DNA from: Mytilus trossulus
Lineage: Eukaryota; Mollusca; Bivalvia; Mytilida; Mytilidae
Assembly: GCF_036588685.1 (NCBI RefSeq)
Contig: NC_086375.1
Coordinates: forward strand, 39,826,566 to 39,890,565
Reading direction: 5' to 3'
Length of the DNA stretch: 64,000 bases
Shown here: positions 35,925-46,667 of the stretch, one piece after another
Numbering within the stretch: the first letter of the stretch is position 1
Layout: each line of letters opens with the position of its first letter
The notes under the pieces: model-generated
What the model saw: the letters and a program-made list of their open reading frames with translations, nothing else
The model's database searches: none
What the model was told of the DNA's origin: nothing
Position numbers and translations under genes: made by a program

Positions 35925-36215
35925 ACACAGAAATTAACAAATATTGGTCACCGTACGTCCTACAACAATTTGCAAACCCATACCGCATGAAAGGCCCTGA
36001 AATAACCGGATGTTATATACAAACTGATGATAGAAATACAAACTTATAACATTGCGAGACGACAACCACTGTATGCATTATGGGTTCCTGACTTTGGACA
36101 AGCACATACCGAAAGTGGCGGGTTTACACTTGTTTGAAGGAGCCAATCCTCATCCCCTCCCCCTCTCCTTTAACCTTGGACAGTGATGTAACAGTACAAC
36201 ATAAGAACGAACTTC
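35925..36215 (+). repeat. R5 plus R4 composite repeat
   Basis: AATATTGGTCACCGTACGTC and GGCCCTGAAAT (R5, reverse form) run into GACGACAACCACTG and GTTCCTGACTTTGGACAAGC (R4). It shows R5 and R4 as neighbouring modules of one longer family. Confidence 0.75.
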
Positions 36216-36216
36216 A

Positions 36217-36565
36217 AAAGTTCTGCGGAACCCAGTGCCTCGCCTACTTTTGTTTTTAATCGCAGACCAAGGATAGTTTATGAATCCAATAAATGGTTTA
36301 AAAACTTTAACTGCAGACTACGTAATGTCAACAGGAAGAATAACTAAGTCCATTTATGAGTATAATACGGATAAACAAGTACAAAATTTGACCAACACTT
36401 CCTTCTAGATATTAAATTTTGATCATTAACAAGCTCCGGTTCAAGTTTGGTACAAATCCATGAAAGTTTAAGAAAGTTAATAAAAATTAAAACTTTAACG
36501 ACGACGGAATGTATAATGACTATGTCTCGCTCTTTTGACTTAAGTCGAAGGCTCGACAAAAATCT
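36217..36565 (+). repeat. R9 repeat, short copy
   Basis: Starts with GTTCTGCGGAACCCAGTGCC, contains one unit (AACTAAGTCCATTTATGAGT, TTTGGTACAAATCC), and ends with CGACTTAAGTCG-type sequence (GACTTAAGTCGAAGGCTCGA). Compare the longer copy at 61231. Confidence 0.85.
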
Positions 36566-36936
36566 ATTGAAACAACTTAAAAGTTATCAGATGGATACAA
36601 TTATAAATACTTCTAACACATTAAAATAAAATCATGGAGCTATGAATAATTATAAATTATCAATCAATACACAGCATTTTATTTTGGACGTTTGAATGTT
36701 CATTTGGCATAATTCGCTCTTTTAATGGCCTTTATGTTTAACATTTTCCGTGGAGTTTGTTATTTTTGTCATTTCACTTTTTTTACATAACCCTGATTAA
36801 TCGACTTTTCACTCTGAGAATACTGGCATTATATGAAGGGACTAGCAGCTGCAAGCTCTCGAATACCGAATGAGTAGGGAAATATATTTACCATACGCAG
36901 GTTTGGTTGGTATATTGCTTCTAATTAGTTATCAAA
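36566..36936. other. Unassigned DNA with an R3 scrap
   Basis: A degenerate R3 end in reverse orientation is visible at about 36718-36785 (AACATTTTCCGTGGAGTTTG). Confidence 0.45.
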
Positions 36937-38925
36937 GGTACCAGGATCATAATTTAATACGCCAGACGCGCGTTTCTTCTACATAAGACTCATCAGTGAC
37001 GCTCATATCAAAATATTTATAAATCCAAACAAGTTAAAAGTTGAAGAGTATTTAGGATCCGAAATTCCAAAAAAGTTGTGCCAAATACGGCTAATCTACT
37101 CCTGGGGAAAGAAAATCCTTAGTATTTTTATAAATTAAAAGTTTTGTAAACAGGAAATTTATAAAAATGACCACATTATTGATTTTCATGTCAACACCGA
37201 AGTATTGACTACTGGGCTGGTGAAACCCTCGGGGACGAAACGTCCACCAGCAGTGGCATCGACCCAGACGTATAAATACTAATTGTTAAAGGTACCAGGA
37301 TTATAATTTAATACGCCAGACGCGCGTTTCTTCTACATAAGACTCATCAGTGACGCTCATATCAAAATATTTATAAATCCAAACAAGTTAAAAGTTGAAG
37401 AGTATTTAGGATCCGAAATTCCAAAAAAGTTGTGCCAAATACGGCTAAGGTAATCTACTCCTGGGGAAAGAAAATCCTTAGTATTTTTATAAATTAAAAG
37501 TTTTGTAAACAGAAAATTTATAAAAATGACCACATTATTGACTTTCATGTCAACACCGAAGTATTGACTACTGGGCTGGTGAAACCCTCGGGGGCGAAAC
37601 TTCCACCAGCAGTGACATCGACCCAGAGGTATAAATAATAATTGTTAAAGGTACCAGGATTATAATTTAATACGCGAGACGCGCTTTTCGTCTACATAAG
37701 ACTCATCAGTGACGCTCATATCAAATTATTTATAAATCCAAACAAGTTCAAAGTTGAAGAGTATTTAGGATCCGGAATTCTAAAAAGTTGTGCCAAATAC
37801 GGCTAAGGTAATCTACTCCTGGGGTAAGAAAATCCTTAGTATTTTTATAAATTAAAAGTTTTGTAAACAGGAAATTTACAAAAATGACCACATTATTGAT
37901 TTTCATGTCAACACCAAAGTATTGACTACTGGGCTGGTGATACCTTCGGGGACGAAACGTCCACCAGCAGTGGCATCGGGTCCGAGTACACAGTTATCGC
38001 CCTTTGATTTTCGTTGTCCACGAATATAGTCCTTAGTGTGGACAGTGTGTTACTTGTCAATATTTGTTATACCCCTTCCAAATTTATTTCTTCATGTTTT
38101 ATGCCTCATATAGCAAGTTGGGGGATGAAATTACACTGTAAAAAAATTTGGGTCATAAATATTTAAGTAAAATAGTGATTAGGTCCAGCTGAAAAAGGTA
38201 AAAAATTAGCACTTCGGAAGCTGTCAAAAGATTTCAAGACCCCCTTAACATAAAATTGTCCATATTTTGAGTTAGAGCTGATGAAGTTTTCTATAATTTT
38301 GATATAATTTGTCCCAAAAGTAGTACAACACACTGTAAAAATATTATTGAGAAAGCGCATGTTGGATTTTTTTTATTTACATTTATTGTCTAAAAGAAAT
38401 GCACTACGAAATAACTGTGTACTCGGACCATCGACCCAATGGTACAAATAGTTATCAAAGGTACCAGAATTATAATGTAATACGCAAGACGCGCTATTCT
38501 TCTACATAACACTCATCAGTGACGCTCATATCAAAACATTTATAAATCCAAACAAGTTCAAAGTTGAAGAGTATTTAGGATTCGAAATTCCAAAAAGTTG
38601 TGCCAAATACGGCTAAGGTAATCTACTCCTGGGGTAAGAAAATCCTTAGTATTTTTATAAATTAAAAGTTTTGTAAACAGGAAATTTATAAAAATGACCA
38701 CATTATTGATTTTCATGTCAACACCGAAGTATTGACTACTGGTGATACCCTCGGGGACGAAACGTCCACCAGCAGTGACATCGACCCAGTGGTATAAATA
38801 GTTATCAAAGGTACCAGGATTATAATTTAATGCGCGAGACGCGCTTTTCGTCTACATAACACTCATCAGTGACGCTCATATCAAAATATTTATAAATCCA
38901 AATAAGTTCAAGTTCTTAATGATAA
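36937..38925 (+). repeat. R6 tandem array, about 355-bp units
   Basis: GGTACCAGGAT-type unit starts occur at 36937, 37291, 37650, 38460 and 38810. Spacings are 354, 359, 355 (after removing the 455-bp insertion) and 350; the last unit is truncated. Each unit holds an ACGCSAGACGCGC core, ACTCATCAGTGACGCTCATA, TTGTGCCAAATACGGCTAA, and CCTCGGGGACGAAACGTCCA with CACCAGCAGTGGCATCGACC. The array lies next to the broken lectin exon 1 at 38939. The 63-codon frame at 37357 is inside a unit. Confidence 0.95.
37979..38429. mobile_element. 451-bp MITE nested in the R6 array, ATCG duplication
   Basis: The left end GGTCCGAGTACACAGTTAT (19 bp) is the exact reverse complement of the right end. ATCG flanks both sides (37975-37978 and 38430-38433). 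Removing the element plus one ATCG restores the R6 string GGCATCGACCCA, so the empty site can be read from neighbouring units. No transposase is present (one 65-codon chance frame). A 4-bp duplication is compatible with several superfamilies (for example Sola1, Chapaev or Ginger type), so the family is left open. Confidence 0.95.
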
Positions 38926-38938
38926 TGTTCATACTCGG

Positions 38939-38996
38939 AGTCAACTTAGTAAAATATAATAATTAGAGCAGTAATCTAATAAACACGCACTTGCAT
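38939..38996 (-). pseudogene. Broken C-type lectin exon 1 (signal peptide)
   Basis: On the minus strand an ATG (38996-38994) opens MQVRVY, stop, ITALIIIFY, stop, VD. This aligns with the intact lectin exon 1 at 50682-50628 (MVFVYKITALIIVFCLFD). Nucleotide similarity continues across TTAGAGCAGTAATCTAATAA. Two in-frame stops, and loss of the GTGAGT donor (here CCGAGT), make it non-functional. The R6 array begins within about 15 bases, in what would be intron 1. The aligned stretch is short, but order, strand and donor position agree. Confidence 0.7.
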
Positions 38997-39567
38997 TATT
39001 CCTTTGTCTTTAGAAGATATTCACAATAAACATAGTTATAGACAATCAGCAAGAAGGGAAACTTTTAGTTTAGAATTCGTAGAGAATATGCCTTAAAAGG
39101 AGAGCTATAAATTATATTCTGTTTATACTTTGAACGACACAATTATGTTATATCTAACTGTGTGACGTTTACATGCTGAACTACTGATGTACGTCAAACG
39201 CACGATCCGACGTCTTAGTTAATGTTAACCTAAACATATGCCTGTCAGTGTAATGATTCAGTACCCGTACTGAAAATTGTATTATCAAAAAGCAATGTTT
39301 GAGTTTGTTAAATTTGATATATACTGCAGCTGTGCTATTTGAGCAGTCAAATTGCATTGACTGTATATATACATATTCATATGTGATATACAGTCACTGA
39401 CCGTATATCACCTTGTTTCACTTGTATGACTTTTACAATGGGTTTCCGTAGAATTTTATTTATGACGTCAATAAAACAGGTTCGCAGAAGTTTAACGTCC
39501 GCTCCAAATCAAATATCGATGGTTTTCACCCTAAATAGTTCATTAAGAACAGTTACATGAGTTGTAG
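38997..39567. other. Unassigned intergenic DNA
   Basis: ATATACAGTCACTGACCGTA and related TATATACAGT strings near 39360-39410 form small imperfect palindromes. No gene. Confidence 0.45.
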
Positions 39568-39732
39568 TATATATAGACTAACCATACATTGTCTCGAAAT
39601 GTCAATGTTGTTTGTACTCGGCTCAAAACAGGTAGGTAGAAATGCTCGGCACAGCCTCGCTTTCTACCTGTTTCCAAGCCTTGTACAAATAACATCGATA
39701 TTTCGAGACAATGTATGGTTAGTCTATATATA
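39568..39732. mobile_element. 165-bp hairpin MITE abutting the 3-kb element
   Basis: TATATATAGACTAACCATAC on the left is mirrored at the right end. The arms continue through ATTGTCTCGAAAT and TTTGTAC to an AAACAGGTAG/CTACCTGTTT inner stem, with mismatches. It ends one base before the TAGTGGAGCGGCG terminus of the 3-kb element, and the two share a TA-rich junction. Confidence 0.8.
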
Positions 39733-40451
39733 TTAGTGGAGCGGCGGAGAGGACAATTTTAGAAATTTAAATTACCTAAATACCTCATGGGATTTTAATA
39801 GCTCATTGGAAAGCTGAAATCCTGTACTTTGTGAAAATATTTGTCGTCAATATCAAATCTGGTACAATAATAACGAAAATCAAGGTCAAAGGTCATCACT
39901 TAAAAAAATCCTACTTTCATCTAGAGAAACAATACCATTGATATTTTTCAAAATAAATAATCTATTCAATAAATTATACGAGTAGTATTATGTAGAAAAA
40001 ACGTTAGTTCATACAAAATCTTTTTCATATTTGCACATGACGTCAGAATAACGTTTAATTTAACTTTTTTAAAGGTAGTCCATGGTACATACAAATAGCA
40101 TTTCTTGAATACTTTAATAGTTGAAAAGTTTTCAAAGAGTATCTGAAATGCATAGCTAATAAATCAAACCAAATATGCAGCCATGAAAAAAATCGTTTCA
40201 GTTTTCAAGGATTCGACGTGTCACTGAGCTTTCTTAAAATAAATTCAAACTATCTCAATACAATATACTTTTTTTATTTAATATAGTTAAAGGAGTTTGA
40301 TATATAACTCAATTAGTGCAAGCGTGTTGTAGAACAAATTCCTAAAATTGAGACATGACCGTTATGGTATCTATGACGAGTTTATTTTCATACCAAATGA
40401 AACGTCGAAAACATTATATTTTCATGGTATTTCATCACAACTACCTACATG

Positions 40452-40712
40452 TTGACAAAAAACATAAATCAATGCAAGGAAGACCCTGCTCCTTGCAAAC
40501 ACGTGCTGCCTAGCATGTTTTCCTCCTTACATGAACTAATTAGATCTTGTAGAAAGTCCGATGCCATTTGTCCCTCAACGAAAACTGGCTCTAACATGTC
40601 ATGTTGCGCATTTTTCCAACAAAGGCACATGGGGAGCCATTACTTCGATTGGCTAGATTTGCCGACAACCAAACTTTGCTTTGCCACATTGTACGTAGTA
40701 TGTGATGCTTAA
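40452..40712 (-). pseudogene. Decayed transposon coding frame, 3' part
   Basis: The minus strand reads, in one frame with one internal stop, segments such as VAKQSLVVGKSSQSK, stop, WLPMCLCWKNAQHDMLEPVF and EGQMASDFLQDLISSCKEEN, ending at a stop near 40452. The plus-strand 87-codon frame at 40449-40712 is probably its shadow. No family was recognised. Its position inside the inverted ends suggests a transposase remnant. Confidence 0.35.
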
Positions 40713-40762
40713 ATACGAATTCACATGCCGAAAGCTTTTCGGTTGAATTGTTTTACACTGTC

Positions 40763-40850
40763 TTATCGGGGCCTTTTATAGCTGAGTGCGGTATGGCCAT
40801 TTGGGCTTTGCTCATTGTTGAAGGCCGTAAGGTGACCTAAGGCTACATGA
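40763..40850 (+). repeat. R5 repeat fragment inside the 3-kb transposon
   Basis: TATCGGGGCCTTTTATAGCT, GCTTTGCTCATTGTTGAAGG, then CCGTAAGGTGACCTAAG. It interrupts the decayed coding region. Confidence 0.85.
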
Positions 40851-40957
40851 TTACCGAAACGGCTTGGTTTGTCCTAAAGAGGTTGAATACCGACTTTTAA
40901 CCGATTCCAAAAAAAAACTTGAAATGAAGTCACACCAACCAAGAGCATGAACGACCG

Positions 40958-41328
40958 TCATAATAAGACTTTAAATGGAGTAGTTATGTTATTACAATTT
41001 GACACCAGGCACTCTGCGAGAGTAGCACATTTTCTCCGAATGTCATGCGAAATATTCATTGATACTGAAGAAAATGTTTCACAAGACTTTGTCAAGTCTG
41101 TGAGAGACAAGTAACAAAATTTATCAATTAGGTTGACAACATTGCTTCTGAAATTTCCAACGATATGCATTTGTACTTGGTTATTTGCACGATAATAATC
41201 CCTAGATATATAAATATTTTCCATTTTTTGTCATAAAATTGAGGCTGCTTCATAAAGTACATGCATACCGATTTGTCGTTGGTTTTGGTGGAGCTACATG
41301 TACCTAAGTCGGCTTTTATCTCAACCAT
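40958..41328 (-). pseudogene. Decayed transposon coding frame, middle part
   Basis: Two overlapping minus-strand frames join by a shift near 41220: one contains KADLGTCSSTKTNDKSVCMY and FMKQPQFYDKKWK, the other YYRANNQVQMHIVGNFRSNV and CETFSSVSMNISHDIRRKCA. Composition is protein-like. No recognised domain. Confidence 0.4.
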
Positions 41329-41329
41329 T

Positions 41330-41612
41330 TGTATGCCCCACCTACGATAGGGGCATTATATTTTTTGGTCTGTGGCTCCGTTCGTTCGTCCGTCCGTCCG
41401 TTCGTTCGTCCGCAGGTAAAAGTTTTTGGTCAAGGTAGTTTTTGATGAAGATGAAATCCAACCAACTAGAAACTTAGTACACTTGTTGCTTATGATATGA
41501 TCTTTCTAGTTTTAAGTCAAATTAGACTTTTGACCCCAATTTCACGGTCCATGGAACATGGAAAATGATAGTGCCAGTGGGGCATCCGTGTACTTTGGAC
41601 ACATTCTTGTTA
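41330..41612 (+). repeat. R1 repeat inserted in the 3-kb transposon
   Basis: Begins GTATGCCCCACCTACGATAG, with the simple repeat CCGTTCGTTCGTCCGTCCGT at 41388-41411, and ends GTGGGGCATCCGTGTACTTT. Opposite orientation to 3355-3662. It splits the decayed coding frames on either side. Confidence 0.9.
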
Positions 41613-41613
41613 A

Positions 41614-41900
41614 TTATGCTTTGATGTTATTCGCTGTCTTAACATCGTCTCTAATGAAAATATCGCTAGCAAATACAATGCTAGATTTATATTGTCCTTG
41701 TTGAGCAAAAAAGGCAATGACATCCCTGTAGTACCTCTCAGGTTTAGCCTTATGTTTAGAGGAATTACAGTATGTCTTACTTATTTTATCAGGTAAAAAA
41801 GACTGATACATTGTCAAAAGTGATGATTAAACAAGAGACTTTTTGTCAAGAATAAGGTCTTTTGTGGCATCTAGCGGGACCCGTTTTAACGAGATTGTTA
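41614..41900 (-). pseudogene. Decayed transposon coding frame, 5' part
   Basis: One minus-strand frame with a single stop: LTISLKRVPLDATKDLILDK, then KSLV, stop, SSLLTMYQSFLPDKISKTY, then YYRDVIAFFAQQGQYKSSIV and FASDIFIRDDVKTANNIKA. It ends exactly at the R1 insertion, which supports disruption of a longer ORF. Family unknown. Confidence 0.45.
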
Positions 41901-42827
41901 AATTGTTCATGTGATTGAATAAAAAAACAAATCAAACACACCTGAAAACCAAACGAACCCTAAAATGAAATTCACTTTCCCAGTTCAATTCAACAAAAAC
42001 GAGTATACAACAATACCAAACAACATAAATTAATCACAAGACTTTGGAAATTATACGATGAACAAGAAATATGCTTAAAAATGACTACAAATGACCTTCG
42101 CTAAATCGCTGAATGTGTGACTAGAACTAGAAACCACAACAATGTCGGTAAATCTGTGACAAATATTCGGACTTGAAATCTGGATAAAAAGCAGATATTT
42201 AGTCAAATATTTATATTTTTAGGAATCAACTTCAAAAAGTAAATCGGGTCGATTGAAGTATTATACGGCGGCTTCATTGTTGTGCCTTTAAAATATACCT
42301 ATACTGCACGTGCAAATAATGCTAGATGAAAAACGATGATTTTTACAGGGTTATTTTCAACCATTTTCAGATGCATTAAGCATTAAATTTAGGACTTTTT
42401 GGAAATGCCCTTACATTGTATGAAGTTCACGAATAACTTTATTTACCAATTTCATTTAAAAATTATTTTTTAGAACGGGTTTGTTGTGAAATTTGACTAC
42501 CGAATCGGCAGTGGGGTATGCGATGCAAGTTGGGTAACGTCAGTAAAGGCTATTTTTAACGTCATTTGTACCACATTTGATATTGACGACAAATATTTTT
42601 CTAAAGCTGAATAATCGATTAACATTTTAGGACCTTAAAATTCCATGAGGTATTTAGGTAATTTAAAATCGTTAACTAAGCGACTTTTTCAACATTCGCC
42701 GCTCCACTATATATATATATATGCATTTTTGTACTTCCTTGTTAAACATTTGTTTGTTTTTATAGTAATTATGGTTATCATGGTTATAAGTCGATGTTAA
42801 CTGCTATACCCCTATTTCTACCTATTT

Positions 42828-43075
42828 CGTCTGTTTGTTTTGTTCATGCATCGTTGGCAGTATAAGGGAATTTATTGCGGTTTAGATAGCTTTATAACCA
42901 GGTTCAATCCGCCTTTTCTAAACAAGAAACTACATGTACCAAGTCATTAATATGTCAGTTGTTATCCATTTGTTTGATGCGTTTGATATTTTGATTTTGC
43001 CATTTGATTAGGAACTTTCCGTTTTGAATTTTCCTCTGAGTTGAGTATTTTTGTTATTTTCCTTTTTGTGTATGT
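42828..43075 (-). repeat. R3 repeat
   Basis: TGTTTTGTTCATGCATCGTT, AACCAGGTTCAATCCGCCTT, AGTCATTAATATGTCAGTTG, AATTTTCCTCTGAGTTGAGT: all R3 landmarks in reverse order. Confidence 0.9.
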
Positions 43076-43516
43076 TTCCCAGTAATCGTTGTCTAGTCAG
43101 ATATAAAATTGTGTACTCTGTTTTGACATGTCTGCATGATGAAATCATATTTCCTATACTATCTTATTGGCTGTTGTGCAATTTGGTAGTTTCATAATGC
43201 AGCGCAATGAACATACCGAAAAAAAATCCAACAAAACCAATACAATACCAAAGTTACTTTGTGTATACATCTGAAGTTTAACGTACGAAAGAAAAAATCG
43301 CTAGCAGATGAAACAATTGGTCGTTATTTAAACTGTAAAAAAGTAAATTGATATATCCCTCTCCCTCTAACTAAAAGAAAAGACAAAGTCGCAATGATTT
43401 CATAATAGCAATCAATACCAGATGGTCAGTTCTACTATAAATGTGGTAGCAGTTATACTAGTATATGTTTTCACATTGTAACGTATGATTGAAATTTATC
43501 CAAGTAACTCCTAATT
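43076..43516. other. DNA downstream of the lectin gene
   Basis: No gene or repeat recognised. Confidence 0.45.
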
Positions 43517-43522
43517 TTTATT
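43517..43522 (-). terminator. AATAAA polyadenylation signal, lectin gene
   Basis: TTTATT on the plus strand, so AATAAA on the lectin sense strand, about 110 bases after the stop codon. It is followed on the sense strand by T-rich DNA. A plus-strand poly-A tract of about 21 bases (43529-43549) lies in the proposed 3' UTR. Confidence 0.55.
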
Positions 43523-43630
43523 TTACAAAAAAAAAAAAAAAAAAAAAAACAACAATAACGACAGTGCTCACAGAAAAAATATTTAATTCTTAAAGAATGT
43601 TTTTCAAGTTTTTTTTGCCATTCTGGTGCA

Positions 43631-43845
43631 TCACTTTTCGCAAATAAATGGTAAATGGACGGTACAAGATCCGTCATTCCATTTGCCGTCACCCTGATCC
43701 ATCGCAACACAGTTTTCCTGTCCACCATGAGAGTTAGGTTCCCCTGAACGCCATCTAAAATACCTCTGACTCTCCTGAGTTGTCGCCTTTTGCCAAGCGC
43801 CTTCTGAGTACATGTCCGTTATGCCAATCCAACAAGGTGGAAACC
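43631..43845 (-). CDS. C-type lectin, exon 4 of 4 (carbohydrate-site half of the domain)
   Basis: On the minus strand, after acceptor AATTGTAG (AG at 43847-43846), the frame runs to TGA at 43633-43631. It completes the split codon Arg81 and encodes residues 82-151 of a 151-aa protein. Visible are CWIGITD (85-91), the FRW strand, EPN (116-118), ENC (124-126), WND (136-138) and FICEK at the end. C126-C141 and C54-C149 are the expected disulphides. By family knowledge EPN with WND indicates a Ca2+-dependent, mannose-type sugar site; in bivalves such secreted lectins commonly serve immunity or particle capture. Cys85 has no obvious partner. Starting phase is 1, matching exon 3. Confidence 0.93.
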
Positions 43846-43974
43846 CTACAATTCATCTAACATAATTCAGAATCATGAATTTAAGCTTTTCTAAAAGACA
43901 ACGAAATGCTTTTTATTTTGTTTTATAAATCAGGCCGTTAATTTCTTATTTGAATAGTGTAACATTTATGATTT

Positions 43975-44080
43975 CGGGGCCTTTTATAGCTAATTATTCA
44001 GTAGGGGTTTTGTTCATTGTTCAAAGACCGTACAGTGACCACTTAGATTAACTTCTCTTTCATTTTGTCTCTTAATTGTT
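43975..44080 (+). repeat. R5 repeat fragment
   Basis: TTTCGGGGCCTTTTATAGCT, GTTTTGTTCATTGTTCAAAG, CCGTACAGTGACC. Confidence 0.8.
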
Positions 44081-44434
44081 AGAAATTTCAACTAAATTAT
44101 TCAAGTAAAAAGATTTTTGGAGCGTTCAAATTGTCATAAGCGATATCAAGTAGACACTCAAAATAAAGTAATTTGATTTTAAAACTTTGATAAAAGCAAA
44201 TGATTAATTATGTAAAACAAATTATGTATCGTCAATCTTTCAAAACATATCAGATGCCAGTATTAAGTTTTGACATAGTTTGGTTGATTTCGAATCAACG
44301 AATAGTGTATTAAAAAATGCTTATAGCATAGACAAATTATTGCGAATTCAGTCTCTTCTATTTATTTATATAAACAATTTAATAAATACTTTATAATAAA
44401 GAAGTTGTATTTAATAATTAATAAAAAGGTAACA

Positions 44435-44650
44435 TGCTTATAATTCAATACGTCAGACGCGCGTTTAGTCTCCATAAGACTCGTCAGTGACGCTCAGATC
44501 AAAATAGTTAGAAAGCCAAACAAGTACAAAGTTGGGGACCCAAAATTTACAAATGATGTGTCAAATGAGGTTTATGGATAAGGTTATCTATGCCTGGGAT
44601 AAGAAAATCCTTAGTATTTCGAATAATTCATACTTTTGCAAATAGTAATT
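44435..44650 (+). repeat. R6 repeat, single unit
   Basis: AATACGTCAGACGCGCGTTT, then AGACTCGTCAGTGACGCTCA, then AAGAAAATCCTTAGTATTTC. It lacks the GGGGACGAAACG part. Confidence 0.88.
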
Positions 44651-45267
44651 AATGTCATCTTTTAATTACACTTGTGTAACTTTTTGAATACAACATGCAT
44701 TGATCTTTTTGGATAAATACGTGAAGACCTGTTTGATAAACACTTTATTTCCTCAAATATTACTGTTTTTTCTTACTTTACAAAAATGAATTTTATACAG
44801 AGTAAGTTGACAGAAGGATATGAACCACCGCCGGTAGACCTCACGGAACAGTAGAAGAATTCACTGGTCCGATGCAACTATTTCTTCACGAAGCCAGAAC
44901 ATGGGTTTTTAGGAAAGAGACACATCATATCGGGACAATTACATTGATTTATAGTATCGATCAATTCGTATTTTAGCTAATTGTATTTGTTCAGTAATAG
45001 TCATATGGTAAACTATATTTTCAAAGGTAGATAGAAAACGGCAGATAGCAAAAAGTATATTGCAAGGTTTTTAGAATATCTAAGAACCGATATCCTTTGT
45101 GAGGTCATGTGATGAGTTTAATGATATCGATACAACTGCATGTAATATGCATGTTGTTTTTTGTCTAGGAGATAATATAATATCTATAAAATTCCAAAAA
45201 AATCAAATATATTACACTGGTGATTTTGATTCAAATATGGCCGGAAATCAATAATATCACGATTATA

Positions 45268-45825
45268 TTTCTTGTCCCAGGTGGATAACCCAGGCGGTAT
45301 TGGTCACAACTTTTTTGGAACTTTTGGTCCACAGTGCTTTTCAGCTTTGTAATTGTTTTGGCGTTCAAGGTTTTCATCTTGGCGTCGTTGGTTAGTTTTG
45401 TGTGGACGTGGCGCGCGTCTGGTGTGTTAAATTTTTGACCAGGCACCTGTTGTTAGCTATTAATCGTTTGTTTCTGTGTCCTATATGTTCCCCATTTATT
45501 TGTATTGTTGTCCTGTCATGTAAATTAAATGTTGTCGTTTCAATGTTAAAATTAACATTGGCAGTAAAACGGGATGTTTGGCATGCCACAAAACCAGTTT
45601 CAACCCACTATTTTTTTTAATCTTAAAATGCCCTGTACCAATTCCGGGAAATGGCCATTGTTGTATTATAGTTCGTTGCATTTTTTAAAATGTTGTGTTT
45701 CTGTTGTGTTGTAGTTCTCTTATATTTGATGCGTTTCCCTCAGTTTTTTTGTTTTTTTTTTATCTATCGATTGATGAATTTCGATGAGCGTTATACTACT
45801 GTTGCCTTTGTAGCCTTTGTATGAA
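45268..45825 (+). repeat. R7 repeat, long copy
   Basis: TTCTTGTCCCAGGTGGATAA, ATTGGTCACAACTTTTTTGG, GGCGCGCGTCTGGTGTGTTA, GGGATGTTTGGCATGCCACA, and TTTGATGCGTTTCCCTCAGT with ACTACTGTTGCCTTTG at the end. The four short frames between 45231 and 45681 are artefacts. Confidence 0.92.
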
Positions 45826-46667
45826 GTCAATACATGCTCTATCGACCACACAGTCAATATACTTTGTTCGTGACAAGATATCCTTGTATGACCTCATACA
45901 AAGTCTATAATTGAATAGCACAACAGCTTTTGGTTGCGGAGTTGACAGAAAGGGTAAGTTTTTCGGTGACTGTTATTCTGAAATGCATGTTTTTCACGGT
46001 ACCCTGAATAGAAAAGGATACAGGAATGACATTCTGAACACCATGCATAGTATCGCCTAAGTTTTATAATCACGCGTTAGCTGCATAGCCCAATCTTTCA
46101 AGATTATAATTTGAAACTTATTGCGCACGACTTGTTAACGCATACTTGATGTCAGAATCAATAAACACTTTACTTGGGCCGGACATTTCATTTGATATGG
46201 GTTTAATTGAACACGAGTCGGACTTTATCTGCCGTTAACAAAACCAAAGACAACTAAAATGTTTAACAATGATTTCAGAGGAGAATATTTTTGTGAACGA
46301 CGGACGTCAGGTGTTGACAAAGGCTCACTTGGACCTTTGGAATAGGAGCTAAAGAGCAGCAAACGTCTGATATGCAACCTCTATATAATTGGATGAAATA
46401 GATGGACTTAATTTCAAAGAATTCATTACTTTTCTGGAAAAGTTGATATCAGTTGTTGCTGCAAATTAGTAAGTATGTTTACACTGTAAATTCTTGTTTC
46501 CAAATGGTTGATATAATTAAATTAAGCATGTACATTGTACGTGTGATTTCAAGTAATATAATTTCTAGTACGCTTTCAACTACTAGTAACTATTTTCCTT
46601 CATAATATTAATGTGAGAGACATTTTTGCTAGAAGAAAAAAGGCTCTCATCTCCCCTCAAATCTTAC

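Larger units (their letters stand above)
39734..42709. mobile_element. 3-kb DNA transposon, degenerate, AGTGGAGCGGCG ends
   Basis: The left end TAGTGGAGCGGCG is mirrored at 42697-42709. Subterminal blocks are also inverted: TTTAAATTACCTAAATACCT with CATGGGATTTTAA on the left, and the mirrored forms at about 42630-42670; GAAAATATTTGTCGTCAATA is mirrored near 42580-42600. The ends thus match over about 150-180 bp with gaps. Flanks are TATAT-rich on both sides (TA or TAT duplication possible). The interior holds decayed minus-strand coding frames and inserted R1 and R5 copies. Superfamily not identified. Confidence 0.8.
43846..46667 (-). other. Lectin intron 3, repeat-filled
   Basis: Bounded by donor GTAAGA (46667-46662) and acceptor TTGTAG. 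It holds an R5 fragment (43975-44080), an R6 unit (44435-44650) and an R7 copy (45268-45825). Sequence at 44790-44950 and 45830-46460 is unassigned. Confidence 0.7.

Noticed and set aside
36937-38925. Regular direct repeats considered as a CRISPR array
   Set aside because: Units of about 355 bp are contiguous with no short repeat/spacer pattern, in a eukaryotic genome; it is a tandem repeat.
40449-40712. 87-codon plus-strand frame in the 3-kb transposon
   Set aside because: The opposite strand has the more protein-like frame, collinear with other minus-strand remnants.
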